DNA of 64,000 nt from Blastomyces gilchristii SLH14081 (GCF_000003855.2 NW_003101681.1:2425893-2489892); one strand, 5' to 3'; counted from the stretch's first letter, positions 25,220 to 39,663 are shown. Numbers and translations: made by a program. The notes: generated by a model not told the origin, from the sequence alone.

Positions 25220-26640
25220 ATGAATATCTTCTCTAGTTAATATAAACAACATTCTTCTCTACTACTTGAACTGAAAGATATACAGAACCTCTCAGAGAGT
25301 TTACTTGAAGTAGTAAGAAAAGTAGCTGAAATCACTGAACTGAAATTGAAACTCTGTACATGTACAAGAATTCTAAATGAGATTGAGATCTTGTGTACAC
25401 AGTGACAGACTGAGGTAAAAGTCAAACAATAATTGACATTTACTGTGAATCAAGTATTCACTATGAAGAGCTTCACTGATGCAATCATCATCATCAATAA
25501 AAATAGAGAAAATCAGATCTTAGACCTGTAGTGAGAGATTGAATGTCTACATAGACAGATGACTACACTGAATCTGAAGATCTTATTAAAATTGTTCATA
25601 ATCTCTTCAGAAGTGTACACATCATCAGAGATTACTATGCAGAATGAGAATCTGAGTATGAGATACATCAAGTCAGAAGATCTGCTGAAGTCACTAAGCT
25701 TTAATAGCAACTGAAAAAATGATGCTACAATCAGCTGACTAAGTCAGATGTGATTATATTATCAGATCAAATATGAACTCACAGACAGATAATTAATAAA
25801 ATTTCAATAAGTCTTAAGATCTGCTGTGTTTCTATGTAGAAAAGCAAAGTTATTATAAGTAACTAATGAAAAGATGAATCTCATAGATCTGAAGTAATAT
25901 TCATTCTTATAAATATGAAATGAGTTTTTCAAATAAATCTTACACAACTTTGAGAAAGTGAATATGTGAGATAAGTGTTACAAATACTTCACTGAGTGTA
26001 GATAAGTGAGTGATCTTATATTATACTTCACACACTTCAGCTTACACTATCTTGTATTAAATGAAGAGCTTTCAACATCTTTCTATTTACAGATCTTCAT
26101 TCATGATCTTACATCTGAGTTGAGAGTGAAATGAAAATGCTTAATCTTATAATCAGGTATGATAAAAGAAGCATATAACATTCTCATTATACAGGAACAA
26201 GTGAGTCAATTGTAATAGAAAATACTGTAATTGAGTATCTCTCAGCAGAGAATGAGTAATCAGACTTCTATAATATAAGTTACATATCTGAATGTGATGA
26301 ATCTAGATCTGAATGTCATCTCTAAAGCACTGAATCTTCTGAAAAAGGAATTCCCTGAGTGAAAATCTTGATATTATGAGTATTGAGCTTGCTTCAACTG
26401 TGAATGTCAAAATCATGATACAAAAGATTACACTCAGTGTGTGCAGTCAAGAGAAGTAAGAGAGTCAAAAAACTAGCAGAATCAGTGAGCTCAGAGACAC
26501 TTGCTGATATTCTATGAAAAGTCTTCAAAGTGAAAGAGATGTCAGTATTTGATGATTCTCTGAATTCTGCAAATATTAAGAAGAAGCAGGCTTCTGAATA
26601 AGATACAGATGAGGATAATGAAGCAGACATTCACCTCAAT
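25220..26640 (+). pseudogene. E1a gag remnant
   Basis: The ATG at 25220 is conserved in E1b (52633) and opens a frame beginning MNIFSS. Next come a Leu/Glu/Lys-rich helical region (KDIQNLSESLLEVVRKVAE), a capsid-like stretch and a CCHC knuckle at 26390-26431 (CFNCECQNHDTKDY). The last Cys is Tyr here, but E1b has Cys, and one residue that is a stop in E1b is Gln here. Gag would coat the RNA and form the particle. Stops (TGA, TAG, TAA) every 20-40 codons abolish it. Confidence 0.85.
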
Positions 26641-29600
26641 ATCTTGAGACCTGAAATGTTAATGTATAAGAGACACTTGAGTAAGAATTGAGAGATGGCT
26701 GTAAAAGTGTTAGCAAATACAGAAGCTTCTATATAATATATTAATGATTATATGATCTGAAGACTGAAAAAGATTCACTGAGTGAAGAATCTCTGATACA
26801 TAAGATTATCTAATAACTGATATTTGATATCACCTGCAAGAATAAGAGTTCTCTTATACTTTGAAGAATGATCTTGCTATATTTAAGTGTGAGAGCTGCA
26901 GAATGTGAAATATAACCTTATTCTTGAACTTGATTGATTTCAAAGAGTCAATTCACAGATTCAATGATGTACATGTTATATACAGTTGACTGATAGAAAG
27001 AAAACAGTTCATACAATTCTATCAACTGATATGAGAAGGACATTTTATGTCTCTGATATAGAAGAATTAAATCTGCTTATATATCAATAAGTAAAGAGAA
27101 TGATTCACAAGATCTTATCTGAAAGCATTCTGTATATCATACAGAATCTGAAAGTGAAGAAAACTAAGATAAAGAATATGTGAAAGAATAAGTGTATAAA
27201 GAAGCTTCTGAAGAAGTATGAAAAGATCTTCTGAACAGATCATTCACTGAAATTGCTGCTGAAATGAGGATTTGTACATGAGATTGACATGAGAGATGCA
27301 AAATCAGTCAATCAGAATGCATACTCTCTGTCATAAATACATCTTGAAGAACAGAAGTGTCAGATCACAGATCTTCTAGAACATGATCTTATATAATTCT
27401 CATCAAGTGTGTGAGGCTTTCCAGTTCTATTCATGAAAAAGGCAGATGAGAAGTGATGAATGTGTATTAATTATTAAACACTTAACAAGCTTATGATCAA
27501 GAATGAATATTCATTGTCATAGATTCAATAACAGTTGAATACAGTTGAAAACACCTGATATCTATTGAAGATTGATCTTCTCTCAGAATACTGACAGATC
27601 TGTGTAGATGAACTATCAGTTCTGTAAACTGTATTTAATATACAATGAGAGAAGTTCAAATTCCTGACAATATCATTCAGTCTAATAAATATACTCATCA
27701 TCTTTCAAATGATAATGAATACAATTCTTTATAAATAGAATGAAATCTCATATCTTGTATATCTTAATAACATTCTAGTCTTTTCAAACTCATATAACAA
27801 ATATCTGAAGTATCTTGATAAAGTGCTTACAACTCTGACAGAGCATAAGCTCTATATTAAATCAATAAAGTATGTGTTTAAAACAGAAGAGTTGAAGTTT
27901 GTAGGATATATAGTAGATGATGACTGTATACACTTCATTTCAGAGAAATTGAATGTCATAGTGAATTGATCACAGCTGAGAAATGTATACTATGTACAAC
28001 AGTTTCTTGAGTTGATCTCATACTACTGCAGGTTCATCAAGGACTTCACATAAATATCTGCATCATTTTCAGATCTCTTAAGAGAAACAGATACAAATCT
28101 GTAAAAGAAGAAGTTTCATTCAATTATCTGAAATATTATCTGTGAAGAGACTTTTCTTCTACTGAGAGAATATGTAACAACATTCTCAGTGCTTATTCAA
28201 TCAGATTATGATAAATCTTTCTACATTGAAATGAATGTATCTGAATAAGCTATCAGAGATGCTCTTCTACAGATGAGTAAGAACAGCAAGCTGCACCTGA
28301 TAATATACAATGATAGAAAACTATCAGATGCTGAGCTCAATTACTCAGTGTATAAAAAGAAATTGCTAGTGATTAAGCATACACTGGTGTTGTAAAATAG
28401 ATATATTAACAACAGATATATGACAACAGTGATCATGAATTATGAAAGTCTCATCTATCTATAATTAATAATAAAACCTTTCAAATACTGAGCACATTGA
28501 ATCTCAGAGTTTCAAGTGTATAATCTTCATATCAAATACTGAAAGAGATCAGACACTGTGATACCTGATATAATCAGTTACAGACCTGATTTCATGAGTG
28601 AGAATTCTGTAAATCAGGCACAAGAAAAGTTTGTATTAAATGCACTGAGAGAATGCAAGGAATCAGAATGAGTAAATGTCATGATCTCTTACTTAAAGAA
28701 TGACAAGATGTCAGATGATAAGTGTCTCATGAGAGTAGTAGAAGAGATGCTTCTGAACTTCAAGCTGAGGAAATTGAAAAACAATGTTATGCTTTACCAC
28801 AATCTAGAATATGCAGAAGCTCTCTATCTAGAATCTTCATTTAGACATGACTTAGTGACTTGCATGCACAAGGAATTCAGTTACTTAGAAAGCTCTGAAC
28901 TTATAAATATACTCAAATCAAGAGCATACTGATCAAGCATGACTGAGAATATTCAGATGTACACTCACAAGTGTCTGAATTATCAGATCACAAAAGAATC
29001 TAAGAAAGAATTAGAACATGAGAAAGTATAACATCAGATAAAGTGTACAATACAATTATTTAAATAATGAGAGATGAATCTTATAGATATATTACTGTAA
29101 ACATCAAATGAAAATTGATGAATAATCACTGCTATTGATTACACTACTAACTGATCAGTTGTGAAAGCAGTTTCAGAGATGACAGAGAAGATGATAACAA
29201 AGTTTCTATATAATGAAATCTATATTAACTATGAAATGCTGCATGAGATTCTAACTAATAACAGTGTGAATCTTATAGAAGAAGTAATGAGGCATTTCAT
29301 AAGTCAGTTACAGACAAGATATTATAGAATAACATCATATCATTCACAGATGAATAGAAAGATGAAATACTTGAATAGAATCTTGAGCAACATGCTGATG
29401 AAATATCTAGTGAGCAAGTCTATGAGATTATGAAATGAATATCTCAGTCAGATGCTATTAGTCATGCAAATTCAGCAGCATGTAGTCTTTAAGTATTCAT
29501 TGTTCTATCTGTTGTATGAATTGTATTTACACATTCTGAAGAATGCTTCAGAAAAGATGAGAGAGAAAACAGCAGTTGCAGACACAGAATCAAGATTGAA

Positions 29601-30490
29601 AGAGATCAGTTATGTATATGTAAAACCTAATAAGTTACTTCTGAACTGAGCAATTCAATTAAAAAGAATACAAGACTCACTAGTTAAGAAATCAAGTCTC
29701 AAGATAAGAATGTAAGTTCTTATTTATAATGAGAGTTCTGAGAAGTTTCAATCTAGATGATTTAAATTATATAAAATACTCAAATCACATTCTCTGAGAA
29801 TATATGCATTGAAAGAATCAGAGAGACAGATCTTACACAACTTAATAAATGATTCATAACTTATAAAAGTAAAGATATAAGATCTGAGTGAATTATAATT
29901 ATCTGCAGCACTATTGTCAGCATTGAAAAAGAAGAGACTTATAATTAAAAAGTCTTATGAAGTAAGAGAAATTATAGACACTTACAAACCAGATAATCTC
30001 ACTTATTTCAATCTTTTCACAATTACAAGAAAAGAATGAGAAGAAATGAAAAAATCAGACAAATGTCACACTTCAATAAGTGATGAGACTGTAGCTGATT
30101 GTATGATAACATACTGCAGACAGTGAGTGTAACACAGTAAAGAGTGATCTCAAAGCAGCAGACTTACATATAAGTCAGATTATAGAAGAAAAAGAGATTC
30201 AGAGTTGAATTCAACTGTTTACATCAGTTCAATCACAGAGATCACAGAGAATAAACTATCTGAAACATCTGTGAATATGTGAGATCAAGTCATCTCAATC
30301 TCTGAAGACACTCAGAGATCAGATGAGATTAGTTTTAATGAGCTGTTCACTGTAGTAATCTAAGTGAGTGAAGAGAGACAGTATAATACATGAGACAGAA
30401 TTATAAAAGATGAAAGCTGCTGAACCTAGTCACTGAATACTATATTATATAGAGATTATATAAGAGTAGTGACTAGCAGATAAAGAAAAA
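26640..30490 (+). pseudogene. E1a pol remnant (PR, RT, RNase H, IN)
   Basis: Protease: NTEAS at 26716-26730 in place of DTGAS. RT: a KKADEK..MCINY block near 27430 and YLNNILVFS at 27760, where both catalytic Asp codons of YLDD are now Asn. RNase H: about 28190-28480, starting IQSDYDKSFYIEM. Integrase: zinc region near 28790 (LYHNLEYAEALYL), then the core at 29100-29433 with AIDYTTN, HEILTNNSVNLI (Asp changed to Asn) and YHSQMNRKM. A GPY-like tail runs to about 30480 with no chromodomain. The order PR-RT-RH-IN identifies Ty3/gypsy. The G-to-A changes at catalytic codons and the TGA stops are mutation products. Confidence 0.88.
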
Positions 30491-31850
30491 ATATAAGAAA
30501 AGAAAACAGATAATAAATTAATCACTAATTGTAGAAGTCAGCTGTAAAAGACAAATGTTATCATATATATCTCATTCATTTTTATACATCACACATTTAA
30601 TCTATTTCTCACACTATGTCATCTGAAAAACATTAAAAACAAAGAAAATCTCAAAACTCAAGATTTGCAAGAGATTTAAGAACTGGGAGCTGCTCTCACA
30701 ATAATGCTGTACATGTCTCTGATTCCTCTACTGCTCTGTGTACAACATTAATGTCATTTATCACAAGATTAACTGAAATGTCAATATAGAAATATGTATA
30801 TGTATGTGTAGAGAAATTGAAAGAGAGCACAGAATCTGCAGAACCAGAAGTCAGAGCAGAGAAGACAGAGATAAAAGAAACAGAAGAAGAAGAAGATACA
30901 GAACTAAATAAATGACAGTGAGAGTTATCTGAGACTGAATGCTTATGATCTGATGTACACACAATCTTCTCTGTAGAGAAGAAGAAGAAAGTGACAGAAG
31001 AAGCTTGAGAGTGAGAGAAGATAGTCTCAGTGATATTATCATCTTCAATTAGAATGATCTCTGACACTGAAGTAACTAAAAATCATTATTAGTGTATGAA
31101 AATTGTAAAATCAGAGATGAGAACAGTTACTGAACAAACATCTACTAATCTTAGAGTTATACATGCAATTACAACATGCATAAGACTTCTCAGAAAGAGA
31201 GAGAGAGACACAGAGAAATGCAGAAAGCAGAATACAGTATATGAACAGCTCATTCTCATGATAACATTTCAGACAAGATATACAAGTCTCATATCTGTAG
31301 ATATAAAAGAGTACAACATCTATGTTCTTATTTCTGAAAACATAAATATCTTTTATCTGCATCATGAAGTCAGATAATAGATATCAGAGAATAGACTGAT
31401 ACAGATCTATCATTCTGAAGAAATTCATCAGAGTAAATATTCTTATAATATTAAACTTTACAGTTAGAAAAAGCTTCTTGATATCTGTAAATATCATGAC
31501 TTTGTACACAGTAAAACTCATAACAATTTTCTCTAAGAACAGAAAAATCAGTGTTAGAAAGAAAAGATGAAAAAGAAAAAGACTTACAATCTTAACACTG
31601 TTAAAAGAGAAGATAATTCTCTAATATAAATGAATAATTGCTTTATTATAAATATTTAAAATGAATATAATAATCAGTATTCATGACTGAGCTTCAGATA
31701 GTTGTATTATACACAGTCTTTATATAATAAATTATTCTGAGAGTCAGTAAGAAGAGTGAAAGTGTACATACTGAGAAATATAATTCATTAAGTCTATACA
31801 ACATTTTCTTGAAACAGGGAGAGCTGATAATGAAAGCAGAGATGATAAAA

Positions 31851-32383
31851 TGTCACGCTTCCGGCCGCGCCAAGGCCCCGTTGCGGTTCCACACGGCCCA
31901 TCAATCCCATGCGGATGATTTCATCCCATCTGAACTGGTTTCCAACCACTCTATGACATCATTCAGATATATCATAGAAAGATTCAATTGATGAATATGA
32001 GAACCCCGCTTCTATATAAGGTCAGCAGATTACTCTTTCTTGATAATAAGATGCTGCTGAGGTATCACTCTGGCTATTCTCACTTATGAAATGAGAGAAG
32101 AGTATCCACTTATTATCTATATAGAATAGCTACATGCTGACTTCTTATCAAAGAAGTCAGCAATTTATTTTTCTTCTACTGAAAGATATACAAGAGTTAC
32201 TGCATATCTCATACAATCTTCTTAGTAGACTAAGTATCATATCTGTGATATTCTTACAATAACTCTGTAGTCTATAAGCTCACTATTCAAGTAAGATAGT
32301 CAAGCTCACTTATATAACTTCTTAAACAACTATCTCTACATAGTATCACTGACTAGTCACTGCTTTAATATTATCATATTACA
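31851..32383 (+). repeat. E3b 5' LTR with an unmutated outer edge
   Basis: It starts TGTCACGCTTCCGGCCGCGC and ends CATATTACA. CpG, CC and GG are frequent only in the first 110 bp (31851-31960). The rest is mutated like the interior. Confidence 0.95.
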
Positions 32384-32499
32384 ATTCAAATTACTTAATC
32401 TGATTATAAGTTTGAATCAGTCAAGCTCTAATAGACTGATATAATCTTATACACCTGCACTGAGACTGATCTGACCTCACTCTCTGAGAGAAACACTAC

Positions 32500-35400
32500 A
32501 TCATCTTCTAGAGTGTGTACACCTCTATCTCAGCAGAAATCTGAGATTTCTGAATCTGCTGTATATTTTAACATGAGTTCTTCAATCACTCTGTCACTGC
32601 TGCAGCCTCTACACATCTATATCTATCATGAAGATAGAGAGATTAAGATCAGAGATTCTCTGAGATATAAGAGAAATATCTTATCTGAATTTCACAGCTT
32701 TATCTGTACTCTTGAACAGAAATTCCACCTTAATCTAAGTCATTATAATACTCATAAGATATAAGTAATATACACTGTCAACCTTCTTGAAGGCATCTCT
32801 GTGATTACTTGAGTCACTAAGAAGAGAGAGCTTGAGTGTATCAATACTGTCATGACTTGAGAAGAATTCAAGAACTTTCTACTGAATTAAATCAAAGATC
32901 ATCACAACTGTAACTTCACAGCAGTGCAGTGATTCAACTCATTACATCAATGAGATGATGAGAATTCTTTCAATTTCAATACAAGATTTAAAGAATATTG
33001 AGAGAAATTAGCTGATGATTTGAATTAATTAAAAACACAGCTTTATCTTACAAAGCTGACTCATAAGATGCAGACAATGATATCATAATATCAGAGTTCA
33101 TTAATCAATCACACTGAGCTTGTCAACCTGACTTTCTGAATCTATTTAAATAATCAATTCTCTGAGAAAAAGGTCAATAAGATCTCTTCTAAGTAATTAA
33201 TAATAGAATCTAAACAGTGCTGTGATAGCTTCAGTGCAGAGAAAGTAAAGAAGAATTTCAAGTGTTCTGATTCTTTACTCACTGTGAAGAAATGTTAAAA
33301 AAGATTTGATAAAGATCTCTATTTCAACTGCAGAGCTGATGATCACTATATCAGTGATTGTAAGAAGCTGAAGAAGAGAAGAAACTGAGAAGATATCTTC
33401 TCAAAGTTGACTTCTCTTCTGATAAATATATCTATAGAAGATAAAGAAGAGAAAGAAATAAAGAATTAATAATTCTCATATCTCTGAGTTCATATTACAA
33501 TCACAATGCATATTCTGTATAAGAAGATATTAGTAAGATGTCTACTTGACTCTGAGATAGATACTAACTTCATATTCTATTCCTTTTCTTTAATAAAGAA
33601 TTGAAAGAAGATAGACTCATCAGATCATGTGAAATTTATCAATAAAATAAAATAACATTATTTTGATATAATTCAAGCAAAGTATATGATCACAGACTTA
33701 GAAGAAATCTTCAAGAAGAGCAGTCTGCTTCTTCACACAGTTAATATCATAGATGAGAATATCATTCTAGATCTTCTGTAATTGAGAGAAAACAATTCTC
33801 TCATTGACTGAGTCATTCAGATGTGACAGTATCATCTCACTAATGAAGAGATAGTGATAGAGAAATCTGAAGAGTTTCATCAGAAGAATCTTGAGAAAAA
33901 GATTGAGTCAATATACTGTATAGCAGGTGACTGAGACTTGAGAATAGATAAAGAAGTCACTACTCTCACTGCAAGATTAGCAGCAGTATCTGTCATTGAA
34001 GACAAATATACATAATGTCTCTTTACAGATTATAAGAATGTCTTTTTAGAAAGAGAAGCAGCAAAGTTTCCTGACATCAAGATATGATATAAGATTCATT
34101 TTAAAGACAGTGCAATGACACTATACAGGCCTCTTTATAACTTATCTGTAAAGAAATTGAATGTTCTGTGTAAATATCTTAAAGAAGTGTAATCAAAGAA
34201 CTGAATATACTTATCAAAGAGTTCAGCAGAGACATCTATACTCTTTATGCTCAAGAAGAATGATAGACTATATCTATGTATAGACTACAGAGGCCTTAAT
34301 AAAATGACAGTTAAGAATTGCTATTCATTACTATTAATTGATAAGATGATCAATCAATTATCTGAAGCAAAGATGTTCTCAAAGATTGATATATAGAATG
34401 TTTATCATAGAATCAGAGTTAATGAAGATGATGTTTGAAAAACAGCTTTTCATATCAAGTACAGCAATTTTGAATATCTTGTTTTATCTTTTAATCTTTA
34501 TAACACTTCAGTCATCTTTCAGACCTATATAAATGAGATGCTGCAGGGCCTTGTTAATATCTTCTGTATAGTATATCTAGACAACATTCTAATCTTCTTG
34601 AAATCAGAGAAAGAATATGATACTCATGTTCAAGAAGTGTTGAGTTGCTTAAGACAGTATCAACTCTATACAAACACTGAAAAATGCTCATTCTACATGC
34701 AGGAGATTGATTTCTTAGGTTATATTATTAAGATGAACAGCATTTCAATAAACAGGAGTCAGATCTCTGTCATTGAGAACTGGCCAGCACTGCAGACATA
34801 CTGCGAGATACAGATGTTTCTAGAATTCATGAATTTCTACAGATGATTCATCTATGTATATTCACAGATTACTGCTTTTCTTACAGATCTGTTAAAGAGA
34901 AGTGTGAAAGACAGAAAAATAAGACTGTTTATTCTCACTCAAGACACTGTACAGATATTTGCAGAATTGAAACAAGCTTTTACAGATATTACAATACTGA
35001 ATCACTTTAACTTCAACTTACTCTGTCAGTGTGAGACTGATGCATTCAGAAATGAAATCTATGAAATCTTTTCACAGTTGATATCAGAGATCTTTCAATA
35101 TTGAAAGAATCAGAGAATAATCATCTCTGAGAATACAGATAATGAATTAATTATAAGAGAAGACTTCTTTACAGAGTCTATAAGACACTGTGAATAAAGA
35201 TCAGTGATCTTCTTCTTCAAGAAGTTATCACTCATGCAGAGAAGATATAATACTCATGATTAGAAGATATTAACAATTGTTAAATTCTTTAAGATCTGAT
35301 AACATTATCTTCAGAATAGTAAGTACTCAGTGCAAGTTCTCACTGATTATGTAAATCTATGTTACTTCTTGACAACAAAGAGCTTGACAGAATGTTAAGT

Positions 35401-37290
35401 CAGGTGAATGAAGCTGCTTTCAGAGTATGATTTCTATATCTGATATTATTCAGATCAGCTTAATCTCATCAACATACTATCTAGATGACTCAATTATAAT
35501 ATCATTGATATAGAGAAGAATTCTATAAAAGAACCTCTATTATCACTGCAGAAGAAGCTGGCTGCAGAGGGTTAAGATTCTCTGAAGCTCAGAAATAGTA
35601 TCAGTAAGGCAGCTACACAACTCAGTATAGAAGGTGAAAGAAAACCTGAGTCCTTGCAGAGAACTGACACTGAAGATCATAAGCTTCTCATATCATATCT
35701 TACTGTCATTGAATTGATAAAGAATGAAATGTTCTACAATCTTTTAATCTAACTACTTTTGAAATTTATTAATAAGTTACAGAAGAGAGATGTCTCTACT
35801 ACAGCTTGAATTCAGAAGTTGAAGAAGAAAGAATTCAGTTTAAACTTGAAAGAGATAGACTCTGAGCAGAACAGTGCTGCTAAGAAATCAAGTCACTGAT
35901 AACTAGAAGAATATAAACTTCTACTGCTGAATGATTCAGTCTTCATCTCTTATAGCAGAGTGATATGTCAGAAGTTATTAAGAATTTATCATAATAATTT
36001 CCATGCAGGGCACTTCAGATTAGAGAAGACTGAGAAGCTTCTAAAATATAAATACATTTGAGACAAGCTTCAGACAGATGTTAAAGAGTATATTAAGACT
36101 TATAATATCTGTTAAAAGATAAAGATTCTGTGATATAAGTAATACAGTGAGTTAATATCACTGCCTATTTCAAAGAACTCATGATAGAATTTATTAATGA
36201 ATTTCATAGTTGACCTGCTGAAGTCAACAAGAGTCAAAGAATATAATTCAATTTTGATTATTATTGACTACTTTACAAAGATGATCAGATATATCTCTAC
36301 TTATAAAAAGATTAAAGTCTCTGAATTGACTGATCTGTTTTTAGATATTATTATTCATAATCACAGTGCTCTGAAATTGTTAATAACAGATTAAGAATCT
36401 CTCTTCATCAGTAAATACTGATCAGCTTTTTACTATTATCTTATAATAAAGTATCTTCTCAGTATTGCATTTCATCTGCAGACAGATAATCAGACTGAAT
36501 ATCAGAATCAGACACTAAAACAGCATCTTTAAGTGTTCTATTTATATTATCAGAATGATTGACTCAAACATCTTCTGACTGCTGAATTCATATATAATAA
36601 TACAAAGAATGTAATCTTAAAGATATCTTCTTTCTATACTTATTATGAATATAATTCTTTGTTACTCAGTGACATTATAAATGATATTTCAAAGAGAGAG
36701 ATAGACAGTCAGAATATCAAATAGATACAGAGAACAGAGTATTTCTCAGTGTCAGAAGTAAAAGTGAGATTAAAACTTTTAAATAAAATTTATAAGAAGA
36801 TAGTAAAAAGCATTCACTATGCTCAGAAGTGATAGATGAAATACTATAATTGAAAACATCTTTTAATGAAGTTTTTAATAGAGAATTAAATACTACTTTC
36901 AGCAAAGAATATTAAGACAATGAGACTGTGTAAGAAGCTTAGTAAGTAGTGACTAGAATCTTTCTCAGTAACAAGAGTGATAAGTAAGCAGATATATAAG
37001 TTGAAATTACTCACATAATTGAAATCAATTCATTCTATTTTTCACATTTTCTATTTAAAGCTCTATAAGTAATGTCTCAGAACAGAGCTGTCTCAGCTGA
37101 ATAATATTAAGCTTAAGAGTGATACTGAATATCTTATGAAGAAAATATTGAATAAGTGAATATATTACAGCAAGCTTCAATATCTTATTAAATAAGAAGA
37201 TTATTCATTATCAGAGAATTCATGAGAATCACTTAAGTATTTGAAAAATGCTGAGAAAGAGATTGTAAGCTATGAAACAGTTAGTAGAGA
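32500..37290 (+). pseudogene. E3b gag-pol-chromodomain remnant
   Basis: Gag: open stretch 32513-32764 (QQKSEISESAVYFNM..., then REIKIRDSLRYKRNILSEFH), with a knuckle YFNC....H....C at 33320-33361, its first Cys now Tyr. Protease: DSEIDTNFI at 33548, for DSGA. RT: 34250-34846 with YLDN at 34574, where the first Asp is kept and the second is Asn. RNase H: 34980-35400. Integrase: NFIVDLLKS near 36200, then ITD followed by a stop, and TDNQTEYQNQ. Chromodomain: 37121-37278 (DTEYLMKKILNK, LQYLIK, a stop at the expected Trp, then LKYLKNAEKEIVSYE). Chromodomains direct integration to marked heterochromatin in known chromoviruses. No full frame survives. Confidence 0.9.
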
Positions 37291-37332
37291 TCACTCTGTT
37301 ATACATCAGAGATATTGAGTAAGAAATACTAC

Positions 37333-38646
37333 TTAAGACTTCTTATTTTTCTTAAAGAGTTTTTTAGAGATACTCTTATAATGATGAGTTAGCATCTTAT
37401 CAACTCTGTAGCACTCTTCTTCTATTTTCTCTCAAAGAGTTTTTAGAAGTTTAATAAGACTACACAAGTGTAAAATTTCTGAAGTGATTAAAGAAAAGAA
37501 ATATTTGAAATTAATAAAGATTAATATTATTAATCTGCAGACTACTGCTATTCTAAATGAGATCACAGCTCACTGAAAAAGTAAAAAGAGAAGAACTTCA
37601 GAATCTACTCATTAATAATCACACTCTCATTAAACTCATTCTTCACTATTAAAGTCTTCAGTACTGATATCTTTATCTGCTGAGAAGTTAGCACTGCAGC
37701 ACTATAGAAGAGCATGCTGTAGAAGAGTATAAGAGATACTTAAAGTATTAACTTATCAATTTATAAAGCATCTCAGTCATCTACTTTAATTAAAGTGAGA
37801 TTCTCTTCAATCAGTAATTGATCTCTGTAATACTTTTAATAGTAATATCAGCTGATCTCTTCTTAAGATTAGCTATTCTGAGATGTTTTTTTATCTCAGA
37901 GATTCATGCTTTCATCTTCTTTTACAGATGAGTAAGAAGAATCTTCTCAGTCTTGACAGAATCTGCTAATACTTGAAGCTTCAAGATTCTCACTCTGTAC
38001 TGCTTGAGCATCTGAGCTTCTTATCAGAGCTGATATAACATCTTCTTGTAGAGTAGATAATACTTACAGAGAGATAGAAGTTATTATTACAGATATAATA
38101 GAAATAACAGAAGTGAGAGAAGAGACAGATGTATAAGATCTCTCTCTTCTTCAGCTGCTTAGTACAGTGCAGATAAGTAGCAGTATTAATCAGAGACTGT
38201 ATCAGAGCCTTCTCACAGAGAGAAGATAAAGAAACTGCAGAACTCTGCAGACTCAACTCAGCAGTATCTTAAGCAGAGCTCAGATATGCTGTGAGAGAGA
38301 AACTATGAATTAGACTTCTCAGAGTCACTGTCTTCAGAATCAAGCTCTTTCCAGGTTTCTCTTCAAATAATCACATGAGATCATATGCCACTGTGCTGGC
38401 TGAGAGGAGGGGGGGTGTTGCAACAGTGATGAGAGAGGCAGAGAAAGAACTGAACACAGACAAACTGATCAGCAGAAGAGATGACATCTCACTGCAAGAT
38501 ATGATAACTATCATCACAGCTGCAAGAGAAGTAGAAGAAGAAGAAGAAGAAGATGTGACAATGAGAGCAGTGCTCTCATAGTCTGTCAACACTGCTGTCT
38601 TCATCTCTAACCTGGCTTTCTTAGCAGTCACAGAGACTGCAGTCAC
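37333..38646 (-). pseudogene. E3b antisense ORF (aORF), convergent with pol
   Basis: On the minus strand, 38646 to 37990 is one frame of 219 codons with only two internal stops: a TGA after YDLM, and a TAA that is CAG in E3a. It is rich in Ser, Ala, Leu and Val, with a run of eight consecutive Ser and a Cys/Lys part (LHCTKQLKKREILYICLF). A GTAAGT follows in both copies. The downstream frame ending KKNKKS with TAA at 37333-37335 is shared with E3a. Pol ends at 37278, so the two would be tail to tail about 55 bp apart. A partly complementary sense frame at 38375-38581 also exists. The choice of strand rests on the longer antisense opening and its persistence in E3a. Function unknown. Confidence 0.5.
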
Positions 38647-39130
38647 ATCATAAAGATGTTTATTACTTACTAGAAAATGTCAGAATAAGTTCTTTATTAT
38701 TCTTTAAGAATGATACTCTCATACACTCACTGTTACAATTGAGAGAAGAAGAAGAAAAATATTTCATAGAAGAAGAGATCTTTTCAAAAAATTCTATCAC
38801 TACTGTTAGCTTTGTCTCTAAAAATACATTACTTTTGCAGAGAATTTTATATATAGAATAGAATATATTAAGAGATCTATAAGTCACTTATTAACTATAT
38901 TTTTCACATTTCAAATTAATATATAAGAAACTCATTTATCATATATTTGATTTGAATAAAGATGAGAAAAGAAAGATCTATACAGTCAGCAGAAAAACTT
39001 ATCTATTTCTTTATATTATACACAGCACATGCACTGTTAATCAGTTGATAACTATTACTATATAACAAAGATAATTTCTAATCTGATAATCTTAAGAGTA
39101 TCAGAACTATATTTTTAAAGAGAAGAATAT

Positions 39131-39663
39131 TATCATACTCTCAGCTGTGTTAAGACTCTGTTACAGTTTCACATAACTTATTAATTTTATACAGATGATT
39201 TCATCTCATCTGAATCAGTTTTCAACTACTCTATAACATTATTCAGATATATTATAGAAAGATCTGATTGATGAATATGAGAATCTCACTTCTATATAAG
39301 ATCAGCAGATTACTCTTTCTTAATAATAAGATACTGCTGAGATATCACTCTGGCTATTCTTACTTATGAAATGAGAGGAGAATATTCACTCATTGTCTAT
39401 ATAGAATAGCTAGATGCTGACTTCTTATTAAAAAAGTCAGTGATTTGTTTTTCTTCTACTGAAAGATATACAAGAGTTACTGCATGTCTCATACAATCTT
39501 CTTAGTATACTAAGTATCACATCTGTGATATTCTCACAATAACTCTGTAGTCTATGAGCTTACTATTTAAGCAAGATAGTCAAGCTTACTTATATAGCTT
39601 TTCAAACAACTACTTCTATATAACACTGCTGACTAGTCACTGCTTCAGTATTGTCATATTACA
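39131..39663 (+). repeat. E3b 3' LTR, fully mutated
   Basis: The same length as the 5' LTR (533 bp) and aligned end to end, starting TATCATACTC where the 5' LTR has TGTCACGCTT. No CpG remains in its first 110 bp. The open frame 39554-39820 straddles its end and is not an LTR gene. Confidence 0.94.

Larger units (their letters stand above)
31851..39663 (+). mobile_element. E3b: complete Ty3/gypsy chromovirus (7.8 kb)
   Basis: Two 533-bp LTRs (31851-32383 and 39131-39663) and a perfect 5-bp duplication TAAAA (31846-31850 and 39664-39668) define it. The interior has gag, protease, RT, RNase H, integrase and chromodomain. It then has about 1.85 kb more before the 3' LTR, unusually long, which holds the antisense ORF. 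It is inserted in the third ORF of E1a. A copy in the opposite orientation, E3a, occupies the left end of the window. Confidence 0.96.

Noticed and set aside
30696..31067. Antisense 123-codon frame as a second antisense gene like that of E3
   Set aside because: The sense strand here has a frame with only Trp-type stops that continues into clear coding-like sequence. The Ser-rich antisense reading is most simply the complement of its Glu/Lys-rich codons. No similarity to the E3 antisense frame was seen.
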